From Gossypium raimondii (lineage: Eukaryota > Streptophyta > Magnoliopsida > Malvales > Malvaceae): 64,000 nt of DNA. Below the pieces are notes generated by a model, which made no database searches, was not told where the DNA came from, and saw nothing but the letters and a program-made list of their open reading frames with translations. Positions 46,001 through 60,100 of the stretch are shown in pieces; positions within the stretch are counted from its first letter, which is position 1; every line of letters starts with the position of its first letter. The stretch covers positions 23,002,001-23,066,000 of the forward strand of contig NC_068569.1 of NCBI RefSeq assembly GCF_025698545.1. Reading direction: 5' to 3'. The position numbers and the translations under genes were made by a program.

Positions 46001-48040
46001 AAAGGTTGTATCAATATCCTTATCTCCGATCAGAGGTGCAATCAAGGGATAAGCAGTGACCTTAAAACTCTAAAAAATGGTAAATTTATCATATAGTCCC
46101 TTAGAATTTATGAAATTATAACTTAATATGATTTATTTATTTTACTCCCTAAAGTAATTACCTGTTGGTTTGGGTGAATATCAAATATCACATCTCATGT
46201 ATATGAATTTCAAACAAGAATATATACTAACTGAAAAGTTGAAAAGCATCAATTCAACCTTTGTGAATTCCCCTACTTTGGGTGAGCAAAATGGTGGAGT
46301 TGGATCCTGGGGTCTGTCTTAAGATCAGGAGATATGGTGATAAGATGAGTGCCAAATTCTTCCAGGCTGTAATATGATGAGAAGAATCTTCATGAGATTC
46401 AATACACTCCATCATCAGTGATTAAACACTCAATTCCACCCTACATCCCATTTTGTCATCTCAGCATTATTCTTTCTTTATGTTGTTTTCCACTCAATTT
46501 CATCCAATTACTAAAAACAAATTGTGGTCTTCCCTGTGTGTGCAGATCAAGCCCCCTTTGTCATGAAAAAATTAATAATAATATTTTATATACCATCCAT
46601 GCATGAGTATTATTCATATCCTCAATAAGCAAAACAAAAAATTGTATAGGATCTATAAGTAAATGTTGGAAATTTTTATTTAAACATAAATTTATAATTT
46701 TCTGTTTTACTCATGAAGTATTCCAAAATTAATTTATACTTTTTTGTGAAATTTATTTTGAAGTTTGAAGCAAAGGGAAAAGGTTGATCCATAAATGTAG
46801 GGAATGGGGATTGAGCATGATATTATCTGGTTTTGCATCTTGCAGTGTGCACATTTGTTCTCAATAATGAAAGCCTTATCTTATCAATAAGCTTCAGCTA
46901 GGCCCAATATGGCCCAATACCAGGGCCAGCTCCATCAATTGGCTCCAATATTATAACTTTTATTGGCATGCAGGACTGGGCGAGTTTTAGTTGCCTTGCA
47001 TTTGGCAGCTTTGGTTTTCAATTTCCCCACGATCATACAACTCAAATAGATTTGTTGCGGCACGAGAGCCAACAGCTTCCTGCAACTGATGTGATGAGAC
47101 AATGCTGAATCTGGGAGAAATAATCTTATATGAAAGAGGTAAATCGTACACCTCATAGGTGATTTACCCTATAAATTTGTCATTCTCAATGGATGATTAT
47201 TGTTTTCGAGTTATTTTGCACTGATGTTATCCTATTATTGCTGAACTCCAACCGATTTTCCAATAGGAAGAAGACTGAGCATTGGAATAGCAACCTTTTA
47301 TGGCCCAAGGGTTTGGTTGAGCTTGAGTCTTGTCTCCTCGATGCATATTTGAAGGTTGGGAGATTGGTTGCCCGGTGAAACTCTTTTCTTTGTGGTTTGT
47401 TTTTTCTTTCCTCATTTTTAGGTATATATTTTGTCCCTTTTCTAACCTTTTTTTTTTGGGGGGGGGGGGGGGATCTTGGTATATTATCAGGTTTAACTTG
47501 GTATGGATTTTCAAGTTTGTATGGGCTTCTGTTTTTTAAGCCCTGGTTTTGATCTCAAGTTCTTATTAACCAACTAAAATGGGGGACCTTCGGGTAGTGG
47601 AGATCATACGCATTTACTTAGGTTGAAATATTGTTGCATGATGATGATCCTTCTATATTCTCACACATTTCACCACTAATTTAATTTAATCCTTTTCTAT
47701 TTTAAATTTCTCACTTTAACCCCAATACTTTATAAATCCTTATAATTTAGTCTGTACCCCGAATTAATATTTCTTAATACATCAATCTTTTAAATTTTCT
47801 TCAGTTTCTTACTACTTTCTCCAATAAAACTTATAATGTGACTCCCAATTATCTTTAATGACCCAAAATTTAAGGAAAGTTAGGATTAAATTAAAAGGAT
47901 TAGCAAATTGTCAAACTCCACCAGGAAATTCAGAAATTTTAATGGTTAAATTGTGACTAATTGGATTTTAATTCTGGTTTAGTTAGATGAGAACCGGCAG
48001 GTTCCATAGTGGGAGACAAAATGATTAAGGATGAATGGTT
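43060..48040. other. Five-kilobase gene-free stretch
   Basis: Only short ORFs with no recognisable domain occur (for example near 44259, 44723, 46935 and 47227). No element with clear termini was found. It could hold noncoding transcripts that sequence alone does not reveal. Confidence 0.5.
47449..47472 (+). repeat. T-run joined to a 15-base G-run
   Basis: About ten T are followed by fifteen consecutive G (47458-47472). Such a homopolymer is rare in this AT-rich DNA and can form G-quadruplex or slip during replication or sequencing. Confidence 0.9.
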
Positions 48041-48065
48041 GTAACGGTCGGTGAAGATCTTGCCA

Positions 48066-48305
48066 AAGGAGTATATAAATAGGTGCGTGTGGAGAAAGAA
48101 CTTTCTCAATTTTGTTTACCAATTTTTCTCTCTGAAGCATCGTCTTCTTTAGTTGTTCTGAAGAAGGAAAGGATGTAGCTGAAGGGAGTTCTACATGTTG
48201 TAGTTGTTGTATGGATTAAAGTTTAGAAGTAGAGAAATTGGAGAAACTAGTAAGCTTCCTATCTCTCTGTACTTGTGGATTAAAAGAAGAAGTAGAGTAA
48301 AAACT
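48066..48305 (+). promoter_or_regulatory. Promoter-like stretch with TATA box, cut by an LTR insertion
   Basis: GTATATAAATAGG near 48070 is an excellent TATA box. It is followed at the right distance by a pyrimidine-rich, leader-like sequence (TTTTTCTCTCTGAAGC) and then purine-rich sequence up to 48305, where an LTR element begins. Sequence beyond that element (from 54794) may be its continuation. No product can be named. Confidence 0.4.
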
Positions 48306-48550
48306 ATAACACCCCTAACCCGTATCCATCGCCAGAACAGGGTTATGGAGCATTACCAGAGATTACATATCAAATAAACAGACATTTCATATAATATAAC
48401 ATTCATGTCAGAAACTAATCAAAATCAAACATATTGTCCCTTATATGAGCCCTCGAGGCCCAAATTATGTGTTAAAAACAAGTCGGGACTAAACCGGGTA
48501 CTCAAAGAATTTTTCAGAAAACATTGAAAATTTTAAAGCTACAGGAGACA

Positions 48551-48830
48551 CACGGCCGTGTGGCCAGGCCGTGTATCTCACATAGTTAGGAGACACGCCC
48601 GTGTCTCAACCTGTGTGGGCATTCAAAATAGGGACACATGGTTGTGTCCCAGCCCGTGTCCGTACCCGTATAACTCTCTAACTTGGGCCACACAGCCAAG
48701 CCACACGCCCGTGTGCTAGGTCGTGTGTGCATACTGACTTGTGCAATTTAAATGATACAGGGGGCACATGGCCGTGTGTCACACACGGTTGAGACACACG
48801 CCCGTGTCTCTGCCCGTGTGGACGAAAATA
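48551..48830. repeat. ACACGGCCGTGT palindromic motif cluster
   Basis: Repeated words such as CACACGGCCGTGTGG, GACACGCCCGTGTCTC and CCGTGTGTCACACACGG occur at least six times. The cluster is GC-rich within AT-rich DNA and recurrent in cotton LTRs. Confidence 0.8.
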
Positions 48831-49144
48831 GGACATTTTCTAAGCCACATTTCTCACCCAAATTGATACCAATCTAGCCTCAACAATTTACACATCAATA
48901 AGCCATAACAAGGCATTCAACACAAGCTGAAATCAAGCCTTAAACATGTAATACTACCATATACAACCAATATACTCATAAGTACCTCTAATGACAACTT
49001 AAAAATATGTCCACCAATATCCAAACTTACCTATTTAATTTACCTAACAAAGTTACCAAAGTTCATTTTAACTCAAATATATATATCACTTGTACTAACA
49101 TCATACTCATACTTTAAATTCATATCAATATGTATGTTGGTTAT

Positions 49145-52100
49145 TGTAATACCCCAAAACTTTTTACAAGAAGATATTATCTTTGATATAATAAAATAAG
49201 GAAATAAAACGACAAAAAGGGGAAATTTTGGAGTTATGTCAACATTGAGAAGTATATTATGACATATTAGTTTAAGAAAGGATTAAATCGCAAAAGTGAG
49301 AAAAGTTTTGTTGCCCAAGAGTAAATACTCAAAATTTAAGGGGTTAAAGTGTAAATATGAAAAATTTGAAGGACCAATGATGTAAATATTTTAAGGGTGG
49401 AATGATTTAGAAACTAAGGAGAATGAATGGCTTAGGACCAAATTGAAAAAGGTAAAGAATTTTGAGGGATTAAATAGCAATTTTACCAAATTAAATGATT
49501 ACTCAAGGATGAAATTTTAAAAGATCATAAAGGGCAAAATGGTCAATTAGAAGAGAGAGAAATCTAGAAGATAACGATGATGTTGGATATATTTTAGATT
49601 AAATAAATAAATAAATATTAGTTTATTAATATTTTAATTTAATTTTAAATGATATTTTATTACTTTATTATTATTTTATTTAGTATATATATATGGAAGG
49701 TAAGATGAAGAATCATCATCTTCTCCCATGCATTCTAATGTATGAAGAGAAAATAAAGAAATTCTTTTCTTTACAATTTGGTCCTTTCACAAAAATTTAC
49801 CATTTTCATCTAGAAATCAAAAGAATTTCCATATCCATCAAGAGAGAAAGATAACAAGGAGGCTATGGGGAGCTAGAATATCAAGTTAGATTCAAGAAAT
49901 AGAAGCTGGGGGAGAGAGAAAATCAAGTTAAAGATTGAAATCAATATGACAAGGTAAGAACATCAATATTTTAATATATTTTTAAGTTTGATATTATTGA
50001 AAAGTATGGAAATGATGTTAATGTAAAGTTTTCAGATATATGGTCCTATGTTCTTGATATGTTATTGAAGAGAAAATAAGAGAAAGTGATGAGAAATAGT
50101 GTAGAGAAAGAAAATAAGGGTGTTATAAACATGGTAATAAACATCTTGCACTAAAACAATTTTGGACAGCAACAGACGTTAACTTTAAAAATCACTATAA
50201 ATTATGGGAATCAAATTAGAGGATAAAAAATATGGAATTAAATATTATTAAGTCTAGTTTCTCATAGAAGAAACGGTGTAAGTAATGGAATTGTAAATCA
50301 TGAGATATAATAAATTTTGTGAGACAAGGTCAGAATGAATTCGGGTTCCCCATTTTTGACTTTGTAAAATCATCAAAATTTTGATAAAAATAATTAGAGG
50401 TTTAAATTTATATGTTTAAAATCCTGAATTAGTCTATTTTCAATAGAGACAAACAGAAACATCATCCAAATTCTGTACAAAGAGATAATTAAGTTTTAGT
50501 GAAGAAGGGTCGGAACTGTCAGATAGCAGAACAGAGGTGACTTTAAATAATAAACTGTACTTATTGGCTAAACCAAAAAATTCTGAAAATTTTATGGTAA
50601 GAAGATATGTGAGTCTAGTTTTAGGTAAAATTATCGGATCCTAATTTTGAGTTATTTAGCTTAAGATAAAAATAATTTAGTAACTATGACTCAAATGGAC
50701 AACTTTGAATAAATTTACAAATAAATAGTGAAATCATAGATAATGTTACTTATAAGCATGTTATATAAATTAAGGATATGGAATGGAGAGGAGGAGAAGG
50801 AAAATATATATATATGAATGAATATTCAGCTAGCATGGATAATTTGGACGTTTTAGGCTTAGGGACTAAATTGAATAAAAGTAAAACTTTATGGGTAATT
50901 TTATAAAATGTCAAAATGACCAAATTGCATGAAATGGATTGTTTATTTATTTAAATTACAAAATTGAATGAAATTAGAACAATATCGGGTGAAAACATGT
51001 TTTAGGGATTAAATTGAAATGTGTTTAAATTATGAAAAATTCGATATTTTATAGAATTCATGGGCTGTTATCAATATGTATGAGAATAATTAGGCTTAAA
51101 ACAAGGATTAAAATTACATTAATTTATTTTTCTTAGCCTAAGGATTAAAAATCGTCATTAATTAAAAGCTTAGGGCAAAATGGTAATCTTGCCTAGAAAA
51201 TTAATTGAATGTATCGAATATGAAATGAATGAAAATGATGATTAAATTTATTCATAAATATTAGAATGACTCAAATACGAGACTTGAACGTGGAAAAGAA
51301 AAGACATCGGATTAGTGAAATTGTAAACACGAACAAGTAACGAGGTAAGTTCGTGTAACCTGAATTATATTCTTAAATGCTTGAAATGTATGTTATTGAT
51401 GTCAATATGATTTAAATGTTCATTGAAACATTGATATAATTAATAAAAGGGGAAGAAATCCCGGTTAAATGAAAGGAAAATTCGATGGATCTTTGAAAAG
51501 GAATTGACGATAAAAAAGATCTAGCCCGGACGGGTGATCCTATCCTGATATAGCCCTCCCGAAGAATATGTGTGAAAAAGATCTAGTCCGGACGGGTGAT
51601 CTTGATATAGCCCTCCCGAAGAATATGTGGAAAATAGATTTAGCCCGGACGGGTAATCCGAATTAGGGTCTGAATTTAGTCTGGATTGGTAATTCAGATC
51701 CAAGCTCATTAGAGTAATTGTCATTGCAAGGGATTTAGCCTGGACTGGTAATCCCGACAATACTCTATGAGTTTATATTACAGGGGATTTAGCTTGGATT
51801 GGTAATCCCGCTGTAAGAAATGAGGTTCGCGGGTGTGTGCTCTCTGAATTGAAAAATGTGCGCACATGAATATGAATTGACGGACCCGAATTTGTACACT
51901 AAAGTGTACCCCTGAAAATCCATCGAAATTTCGAGAAATTCAACGGGATAAAAATAAAAAATGATAAGTACTTAAAATCATGAAATTAAACTTGAAATAC
52001 ATAGAAATGATAATTATTTGATATACTGAAATATGACATGGAAAATACATATGTATGTGAAACTTGCCTGATAATTATGCATATTCAAGATTATGAATTG

Positions 52101-52779
52101 CTACTGGAATAAATATACATTGAACTTATAAAAATTACGGTACATGAAATATTGTCATAATGAATTGAATGATTTATATTTAAGAAGAAACAACAAGAAA
52201 ATGATATGTATCATGACATGTAAATATGAGACTATCTTTGATACGTTGATACAAGGAAAATTATGTGTATTAAGACGAGTAATAAATTTAAGTGAGACAT
52301 GGCGAGAAAATAAGTTTGTCAATATTAAAGTACGCTAACCAATGTTGTTGCTTGAAGTTTTGGCAAGAGCCAAATTACTATTGAGTGGTAATATGTTTAA
52401 TTATAAGGTGCATTGGAATGGTAAGTGCTTAGATGAAAATATAATTGAGCTTATGAAATAGTGGAAAGGTTTCAGTTATGCAATTTCTTATGAAAAGATT
52501 TGTTATGTGATACGCCCGTATGAATCCTGCACCTAATTCGGAAATAAAAAAATTAAAAAATATATATATTTAGGATTCTGCGAAAAATTCCCTATGATTC
52601 CGATTTAATCCCATAGGTTCCTAATGAATGTTTTGAGCTTCGAGGGCCCAATAGAGGGACATTATGATTATTTTCAGAATATGAATAATAAATGACTCAG
52701 AATTATTGAATATGTTCAGTAAACTCCGATAATGCCTCGTGCCCTATTCCGACAACGGATATGGGTATGGGGTGTTACA
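49145..52779 (-). mobile_element. Solo LTR-like element nested in the preceding LTR, 3.6 kb
   Basis: It starts TGTAATACCCC, ends GGGGTGTTACA and is flanked by a perfect 5-bp repeat GTTAT (49140-49144, 52780-52784). Its right end reads as the reverse complement of the common LTR start, so it lies inverted. It shares long segments with 57145-59945 (for example around 50160-50350 and 51500-51930). It contains short tandem units with TAGCCCGGACGGGT near 51520-51790 and no coding domain. Confidence 0.8.
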
Positions 52780-54793
52780 GTTATATAAACAAAATATTAT
52801 TTATAACATTTACATAAGCTAAATTTTGACCAAAATCAAAAAAAGCCTATACATGCCATATAAACCATATTTAATGTTTCAAAAACTTCCGAGATAAGCT
52901 GGATAGTGTGACTTGAGTGCTGATCCGATCGTCCAACCTTCTGAAAATCTACAAAGACATTAAACAATACAAATAAGCTTAATGAAGCTTAGTAAGTTCG
53001 ACAGTTTAAACAAAAATCTTACAGAACCTACTATAACAAGTCAAATAAATAAAATCATTCATGTCAATTCCCTGTCATTCATTGACAATTTCCTGTCATT
53101 CATAACTTTTATTAATAAATACATTCGTTTTCAAATCAATATAAAAATGAATAACATGTCTTTCAAATTCATTAGACAAATCACCTTATCGAAAATTTTC
53201 CATTCGAAGAACAACTTACGGATAAGAGTACATCGTTAACAGAAGCTCATAAGAGTAAATCTTCTTGAATACACCAACAGAAGCTCGTAAGAGCTGAACA
53301 GAAGCTTGAAAGCTAAATAGAAGCTCGTAAGAGCTAAACAAAAACTCAGAAGAGTTGAACAGAAGCTCGTAAGAATTGAATATAAAGTAAAATACGATAG
53401 TTCGCAATAAATGCTGAACCCCGGTTTACTTAGGAAAAATGTTATTGTCTCCTTCCAATACCATCATACACTAAAATACGAATGTACTCAAATATCATAT
53501 TCCATTCAAACCGAAATCCAATTCAATAATATAATTCCAACAATAATTCAATTCCAACAATAGAATAAATAAATAATATCATTCATAAATTTATACAAAA
53601 TATTAAATTTTAACCGCATTTAACTTACATTGATTGAATTGTAATAATTACAAAAGTTCAAAGACTATTCGCTATTTTTCTTTTTCACGAGTTTCTACAA
53701 GATCTTGATCTAAAATATAAAATTATTTACTTATTAGCATATATTTCATTTCCAATTCATTTTACAATTAAGACCTTTTATTTTTCAAATTTACACAATT
53801 ACCCTAAACTTTTACAATTTTGTAATTTAGTCCCTTAATTAGTTAATCTATCAAATTAACTAATTTTCTCAATCAATAATCTATCCAAATATTATAGGCC
53901 TTCATACAGGCCCTAATAAACCCAAAAATAACTATTAAACCCTAATATTTTAACATTTTCACAATTTAATCCTAAAATCAATATTTAACAAAATCACTTT
54001 ATAAAATCATCATACAACAAAATCAAGGTTCTAAATCCATGTTATTCATCAAAAACATCCAATATTCATCAATGCAAACTTCCAAAATTTTTAATAAAAT
54101 AAAAAACTAAGGTAAGGTTTAGTTGGACCTAATTGTAACAATGTCAAAAACATAAAAATTACAAGAAACGGGTAAGAATTGAACTCACATGAAGCCAAAA
54201 TATGATGAACCAGTTAAAATCTTTCTCCTATGGCTGTTTTGGCCGTATTTGAAGAGGAATTGTCTAGAAAACTATCCAAATTCAATTTGTTTTATTTTTA
54301 ATTTAACCAAAATTACAAATTTGCCATTGAATAGCTTTATTTTATTTTTTTTCTCTTATGCCACCTCATCCATTCAATTTAGGTTTATTTATTTCTTAAT
54401 TCCTTCCCTATTTATTAATTAAACCATGTAATCACTTAATTCTTATAATTAGCAAGTTTTGCATCTTTTTCAATTTAGTCCTTTTAATTAATTAGCTATC
54501 AAAACGTTAAAATTTTTCAACGAAACTTTAATAATACCTTAATGACACTTCATAAATATTTATAAAATATTTAAGGTTTAGTTTATAGAAATGAGGTCTC
54601 GAAACCTCACTTTCTAAAACCACTTGACCTAATAAATCATTATAAAATACAAATTACCAATTCAAAGACCCATTTTTAAAAAAACCATATTTAATTCGTA
54701 AATATTAGATAATAATATTTACAAACTTACTCGTCGGATTTAGTGGCCTCGAAACTACTATTTTCGATACCATTAAAAAATTGGGCTGTTACA

Positions 54794-57045
54794 AAGACTC
54801 TCAAAGATTTTGTAGAATTGAAAGATTTTAGGTTTTTAAGGGCTAACCATCATTAGATTAACCAATAAATGATTGTCATGCTTAGCTGTCAAGACAGAGA
54901 AGGGATAAGGATAAAGGAACTCAGATGAGTTTTTGTACCTTGTCTTTTGGATGATAGATGATGTTACGTGACTTGCATGTATCACGTTGTTGATGTACTG
55001 AGGTTGCCTAAGTTATGGTGTGTATGTGTTTAAAGAAAAAGTAAGTTGTGTGTGTGCACCATACTATGTGAGCTCTTGCCAATTTGTCAATTGGTTGTTT
55101 TATAATAGATAACCGATGATAGGTAAACTGACGTGATGTATGTTTAGTGATAAATTGTATGATATGCTTGAGTAATGTATGCGTAGTGCGGAGGGAAATC
55201 TTTAACAAGATAGATGGAATTAGGATTTGGAAAATATTGTTTTTGTATATCGCCACATGATGTTGTTGAGCGCAAACCATGATGTGTGAAGCTCCAAGCC
55301 TTGCGGAGGGGACACTGAGGTGTTCGAGCATCAATGTTAGAAATGACGATAGGGAGTTATGAGCGGATTAATAGGAAGATGGAATTTCGTTAAGATTTTT
55401 TCATATGGTGTTGCTATGTGTAAACTGTGATGTGCGAAGCTCCGGGCCTTACGAATGAGACACTATGATGTTCAAGCATCAATGTAAAATGAAAAATAAA
55501 ATGATATCGACTGGTCTTTCGAGGTGACACCGTGACGACAATTATTAGGTTTCATAGAGCACTATTGCGATGGCAGTCAGCAGGCTTTATGGGGTGACAC
55601 CGAGACGACGGTAAGGTCCTTTAGGGCAACACCTCAAAGAGGTTTAAGGCATAAAACCATAGCTCGACTATGGAAACCAATAGAGTTCGTTGGGACAGTA
55701 AACACGGGAATTTTAAGGTGTAAGACCATAACTCAACTATGTCAACTAGTAGAGCTCGTCGAGACAGTAAACATGAGGTAGTTCACCGAGACATAAAACT
55801 CAAGATAGTTTACCAGGACATTAAACATGGGATTACTTGAGTAAGATCATAACTCGGTTACGGCAGCATGTACAGTTCGTAGATTAGTAACTAAGAACCT
55901 CGCCAAGTTACAAAGAAGGAGTCGTAAGGGGACGCGAGTGACCAAGCATTTAATAGGATGGACTTAGCATGCTTGGGGACGTAGGATATCTGAATCACCA
56001 AGGGATTCACCAAGAGCAATGACAAATGGATCCTAAGAGGCATCCTAACTTAGTCATGTGTGAAAGGAGGGAGCAATTCCTTAAACGAGATAGTAAACGT
56101 GACTTTCTTCAATGAGAGTATGCCAGAGGAGTCGCGAAATTCATTTAGGGTAAGTAGATGTAGATGAGGATGCAAATGATAAGTCCTAATTTGTAAGTTG
56201 ACAAGAGGTAGCTGAAAGATTGGGCAGACCGATAAGAGTCTTTGTGAGAGGAGAGGCCAACTCAAGGCTGAATGCTCAATAAAGTCCGCCAGAAAATAAT
56301 GAAAAACAAAGGCCCATTAGGATCATGAAGTAAAGCACTAGTTCTCCAAAGAAGTGAAGGTATTGTATTATGGTAAAAACAATAGTTATGACAATCACTT
56401 GGGTAGATGCTAACAGTCGCCAACCTGAAGTAATGGATATGAATATTAGGGGGTAAAATAATGAAATATGGGGATGGGGTGAGACCCAAGAGTAGACATG
56501 GTCAGGACCAGACCAGGGTCTAAGTCCGCCAACAAACGACTTAGAGTACATGAGGCATGGGCCTTGTCAACTAAGTTCGCGAGTTCCCTTATGAAATTCA
56601 AAGAGTTTAATTCTATTCCAGGTATCTCAATTTCTTTAAGATTTATGCAGGCTTATATGCCCTTTAGGTACAGATCTTACTAAGTTCTTATGAACTTATA
56701 AAATTGTTGCTTGAATGCAGGTTAGACAAACATTCAGAAAAATCAAAAGGGGACCAAGCCAGACTCCGCTAGAGTTACGTAGTGCATGGTAGCTATTCAT
56801 GTATATAGATGGGCACCCACAGAGGCGACACCTTAGGGTGTAAGATAATCGAGTCTGTAATCGTCGGATCGTTAAAATTATCTAGTTGTATGCAGTCAAA
56901 CTAACAATATGTATATTAATGGTAGTAAGAAATTTGAAGTTTAAGTTGTTAAAAGAATTTAAGTAGAGAGGTTGATGAGTTATGTGGGTTGACGTGACAT
57001 CCGATACCCGGACTTGGCGATCGGGTCGAATATGGGGTGTTACAT
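54794..57045 (-). mobile_element. Further LTR-like sequence; only its right end is clear
   Basis: The end GAATATGGGGTGTTACA at 57045 is the reverse complement of a TGTAACACCCC-type LTR start. The body (about 55000-57045) carries the repeats listed separately and has no coding domain. No left terminus or duplication of the right flank TATAA was found, so the left border may lie anywhere between 54800 and 55100. Confidence 0.45.
55440..55910. repeat. Degenerate tandem units in the LTR-like sequence
   Basis: Recurring words include GGTGACACCG(T/A)GACGAC, AAGGTGTAAGACCATAACTC, AGTAAACA(C/T)G and AG(A/T)GCTCGT(C/T)GAGACAG. The units are irregular, roughly 60-90 bp. Confidence 0.55.
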
Positions 57046-57133
57046 ATAAATCACATTTTATTTATTCTGAAAATTTCGACTTGTAATTGCTCAAAATTAT
57101 AATGTTACAATCAAGGGATTTTCGAGGATGTTA

Positions 57134-60100
57134 TAGGGTGTATTTGTAATGGCCCAAATTCAAAATTATCGGAATAGTGGTTTCGTAACCACAAATCTAA
57201 TTTAAAGAGAAATTTATTTTAATATTTTTGCATGAATATTGATATGATAGGAAAAATTGTATGAAAATATCGATAGAAAAATTTTACTGATTAAGTGGTT
57301 TGTTAGAAAAAGAAATTATTGAAGGAATTAGGTAAAAATAAGATATCGAGACTTTGATCTCGTAAAACCGAGTCAAAAATATTTTTATAAATATTTATGA
57401 AGTGTTAGTACTATGGTATTAAAATTTCGTTAGAAAATTTTAATGTTTGGGTAGTCAATTAAGTAAAAGGACTAAATTGAAAAAGGTGTAAAAGTTACTA
57501 GAGGGATTAAATAGCTCAATTGTGAAATGAGGAGGGACATAAATTGAAAATAACCCCAAAAGGAGATATTTTGGGCGGCGTACGCTGAGAAAAATCAGGA
57601 GAATTGAAGAAATAAGGGTAAAATTGGAATATTACAAAATTTGCTTTAAAAGTTAGGACTAAAGTGGAATTATCTAGATCCCTCTTTATTTTTCTGCATT
57701 CCCATCAGCCAAAAAATGTCCTAAGGGTTTCTTCAAGCTGGTTTTCATAATTTTGCACCAAGTGAGTTAATTCTTGCCTTTTCTTGTAATTTTGTGTTTC
57801 TAAGACTTTTACAACTAGGTCCTATTACTAAATTCATTAGTTTTTGATTTTATGAATGAATTTGAAAGTTGCTATGAATATGTGCTGGAATTTTATGATG
57901 AAATAGGATGAAATTGAAGCTTTAATTTGTTTGTGAGATGATTTTATTAGGTAATTCCAATAGAAATTGATTTGTAGGACCTAATTGTGAAAAAGTTTGG
58001 AATTAAAGTTTAGTGCTGAAATTCTGATTTCCAAAGGTTATAAGGTAGTTTAAAGTGATATAATAAAGTGTTGATTGAGAAAAATCAGCTCAATTGAGAG
58101 GTTAATTGAGTAGGGACGAAATTATCATTGTTGAAAGCTTAGGGGAAAAATAGTAATTAACATCAAACACAAAAACAGTTTTGGACAGCAGCAGTAGTCT
58201 AACTTTGAAAAATCACCAAAAATTGTAGTGATCGAATTAGAGGATGAATAAAATATGAAATTAAATCTTATTGAGTCTAGTTTCTTATAAAAGAAACGGT
58301 GTAAGCAATGGAATTGTAAATCATGAGATATAATAGATTTTGTGAGACAAGGTCAGAATGAATTCGGGTTCCCCTGTTCTGACTTTGGAAAATCATTAAA
58401 AATTGTACAAAAATGATTATGAGTTATAATTTATATGCTTAGAATCCTTAATGAGTCTATTTTCTGAAGAAATAAATGGAAGCATCATCCTAATTCTGTA
58501 CAGTGAGATAATTAATTTTTAGTGAAGAGGGGTCAGAACTGTCATACAGTTAAACAAGGGAAACTTTAAAGAATAAAATGTACTTATTGGATAAACCAAA
58601 AATTCTGAAATTTTTATGGTAAGAATATATGTGAGTCTAGTTTCAGGGAAAATTAACAGATCTTAATTTGGAGTTCCGTAGCTCAAGTTATAAATAATTT
58701 AGTGACTGTGACTCAGTGAGGCAGCTTTGAATGCACTATAAATAATAATGGAATTGTAGAGAAAGTTACATATGAACATGAAATGTATTAGATTAATGAT
58801 TAAATTTATTTATTTAGATCCGGAAAATTCAAATATGAAGCAAGATCGAGGAAAAGAAAAAGTTCGAGATTAGTAGATTTTTGTTTACGAACAATTGTCG
58901 AGGTAAGTTCATGTAACTTAAATTATATCCTTAAATGCTTGAAATGTTTATTATTGTTGTGAATATGAGTTGGATGTTTATTGTATGATAATTGATGAAG
59001 TATTGATATTATTGATGAAAAGAGGAAATAAATCCCGGTTGAATGAAAGGAAAATTCGATGGATCTCTGAAAAGGAATTGACGGTAAAAAGGATCTAGCC
59101 CGGACGGGTGATCCTATCCTGATATAGCCCTCCCGAAGAATATGTGGAAAATGGATTTAGCCCGGACGGGTAATCCGAATTAGGGTCTGAATTTAGCCTG
59201 GACTGGTAATTCAGATCCAAGCTCATTAGAGTAATTGTCGTTGCAGGGGATTTAGCCTGGACTGGTAATCCCGCTGTAAGGATGAGGTTCGCGGGAGTGT
59301 GCTCTCTGAAATGGAAATGTGCGCACATGAATATGAATTGACGGACCCGGATTTGTACACTTAGGTGTACCCCTGAATATCCATCGAAATTCCAAGTAGT
59401 TCAACGGGATAAATATGGAAAAATAACAAGGAAATGGAAATCATGGAATTGATTAGCTTATCAATCATTTATCTTTGTAATGAATTTGTATGAGGTTGAG
59501 TTTGTATGTGATAGGTATATGTTTATGTGAATTGGATGTGTGCTTGTGTTATTAAATGATGGATGTATAAGTATGGTAAGTATAATTCATGTTGCATGAA
59601 CTTACTAAGCAAAAAGTGCTTACCCTGTTTCTTTTTCCCCTGTTTGTAGAGTTAAGAGTTCGAAGGTCGGATTTGGTCGGAGACACATCACACTATCAAT
59701 CTCGAGATCTCGGTACATAAAGGAACTTTATCTTGGAAATCAATGGCATGTGTAAGCTAGTAAATTAGATGTTAATGTGAAATGAATGTATGGTTAGCCA
59801 TTGGTATGGCTAACAAATTTTGGTTTTGGTATGTGATGAAATTATCTTATGAATATGATAAATCTATCTTGAAAAAAAAATTCGGTAAAATCTGGTAATG
59901 CCTCATACTCTATTTCGGCGACGAATACTGGTAGGGGGTATTACAGTATTTGGTTTATTGAGTCTTAGATTACGTTCTGTAATACGATTATGGAAATGTT
60001 AGATTATGGGTGGAATGTAAGATTATTTTGTTTGGTTCATTTGGCTAGAATGTAATATTCAAGTGTTGGTTGATGGAATGTAAGATTACTAAAGTACATT

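Larger units (their letters stand above)
48306..54793 (+). mobile_element. Solo LTR-like gypsy element, split by a nested element
   Basis: It begins TATAACACCCCTAACCCG and ends GGGCTGTTACA, matching cotton gypsy LTR termini (TGTAACACCCC... and ...GGGCTGTTACA). Flanks AAAAC and AAGAC agree at 4 of 5 bases. Without the nested insertion it is about 2.85 kb. No gag or pol sequence is present, which suggests a solo LTR left by recombination. The first base pair is TA instead of TG, probably a later mutation. Confidence 0.7.

Noticed and set aside
48175-48215. GAAGGGAGTTCTAC resembles part of miR159/miR319
   Set aside because: Only the centre matches, the flanks do not, and I could find no foldback precursor with a matching star strand.
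51521-51760. Open frame on the minus strand, with a similar one at 59095-59328
   Set aside because: Both lie inside related LTR sequences and are produced by the shared TAGCCCGGACGGGT tandem units. There is no domain, and similarity reflects the repeat, not a gene.
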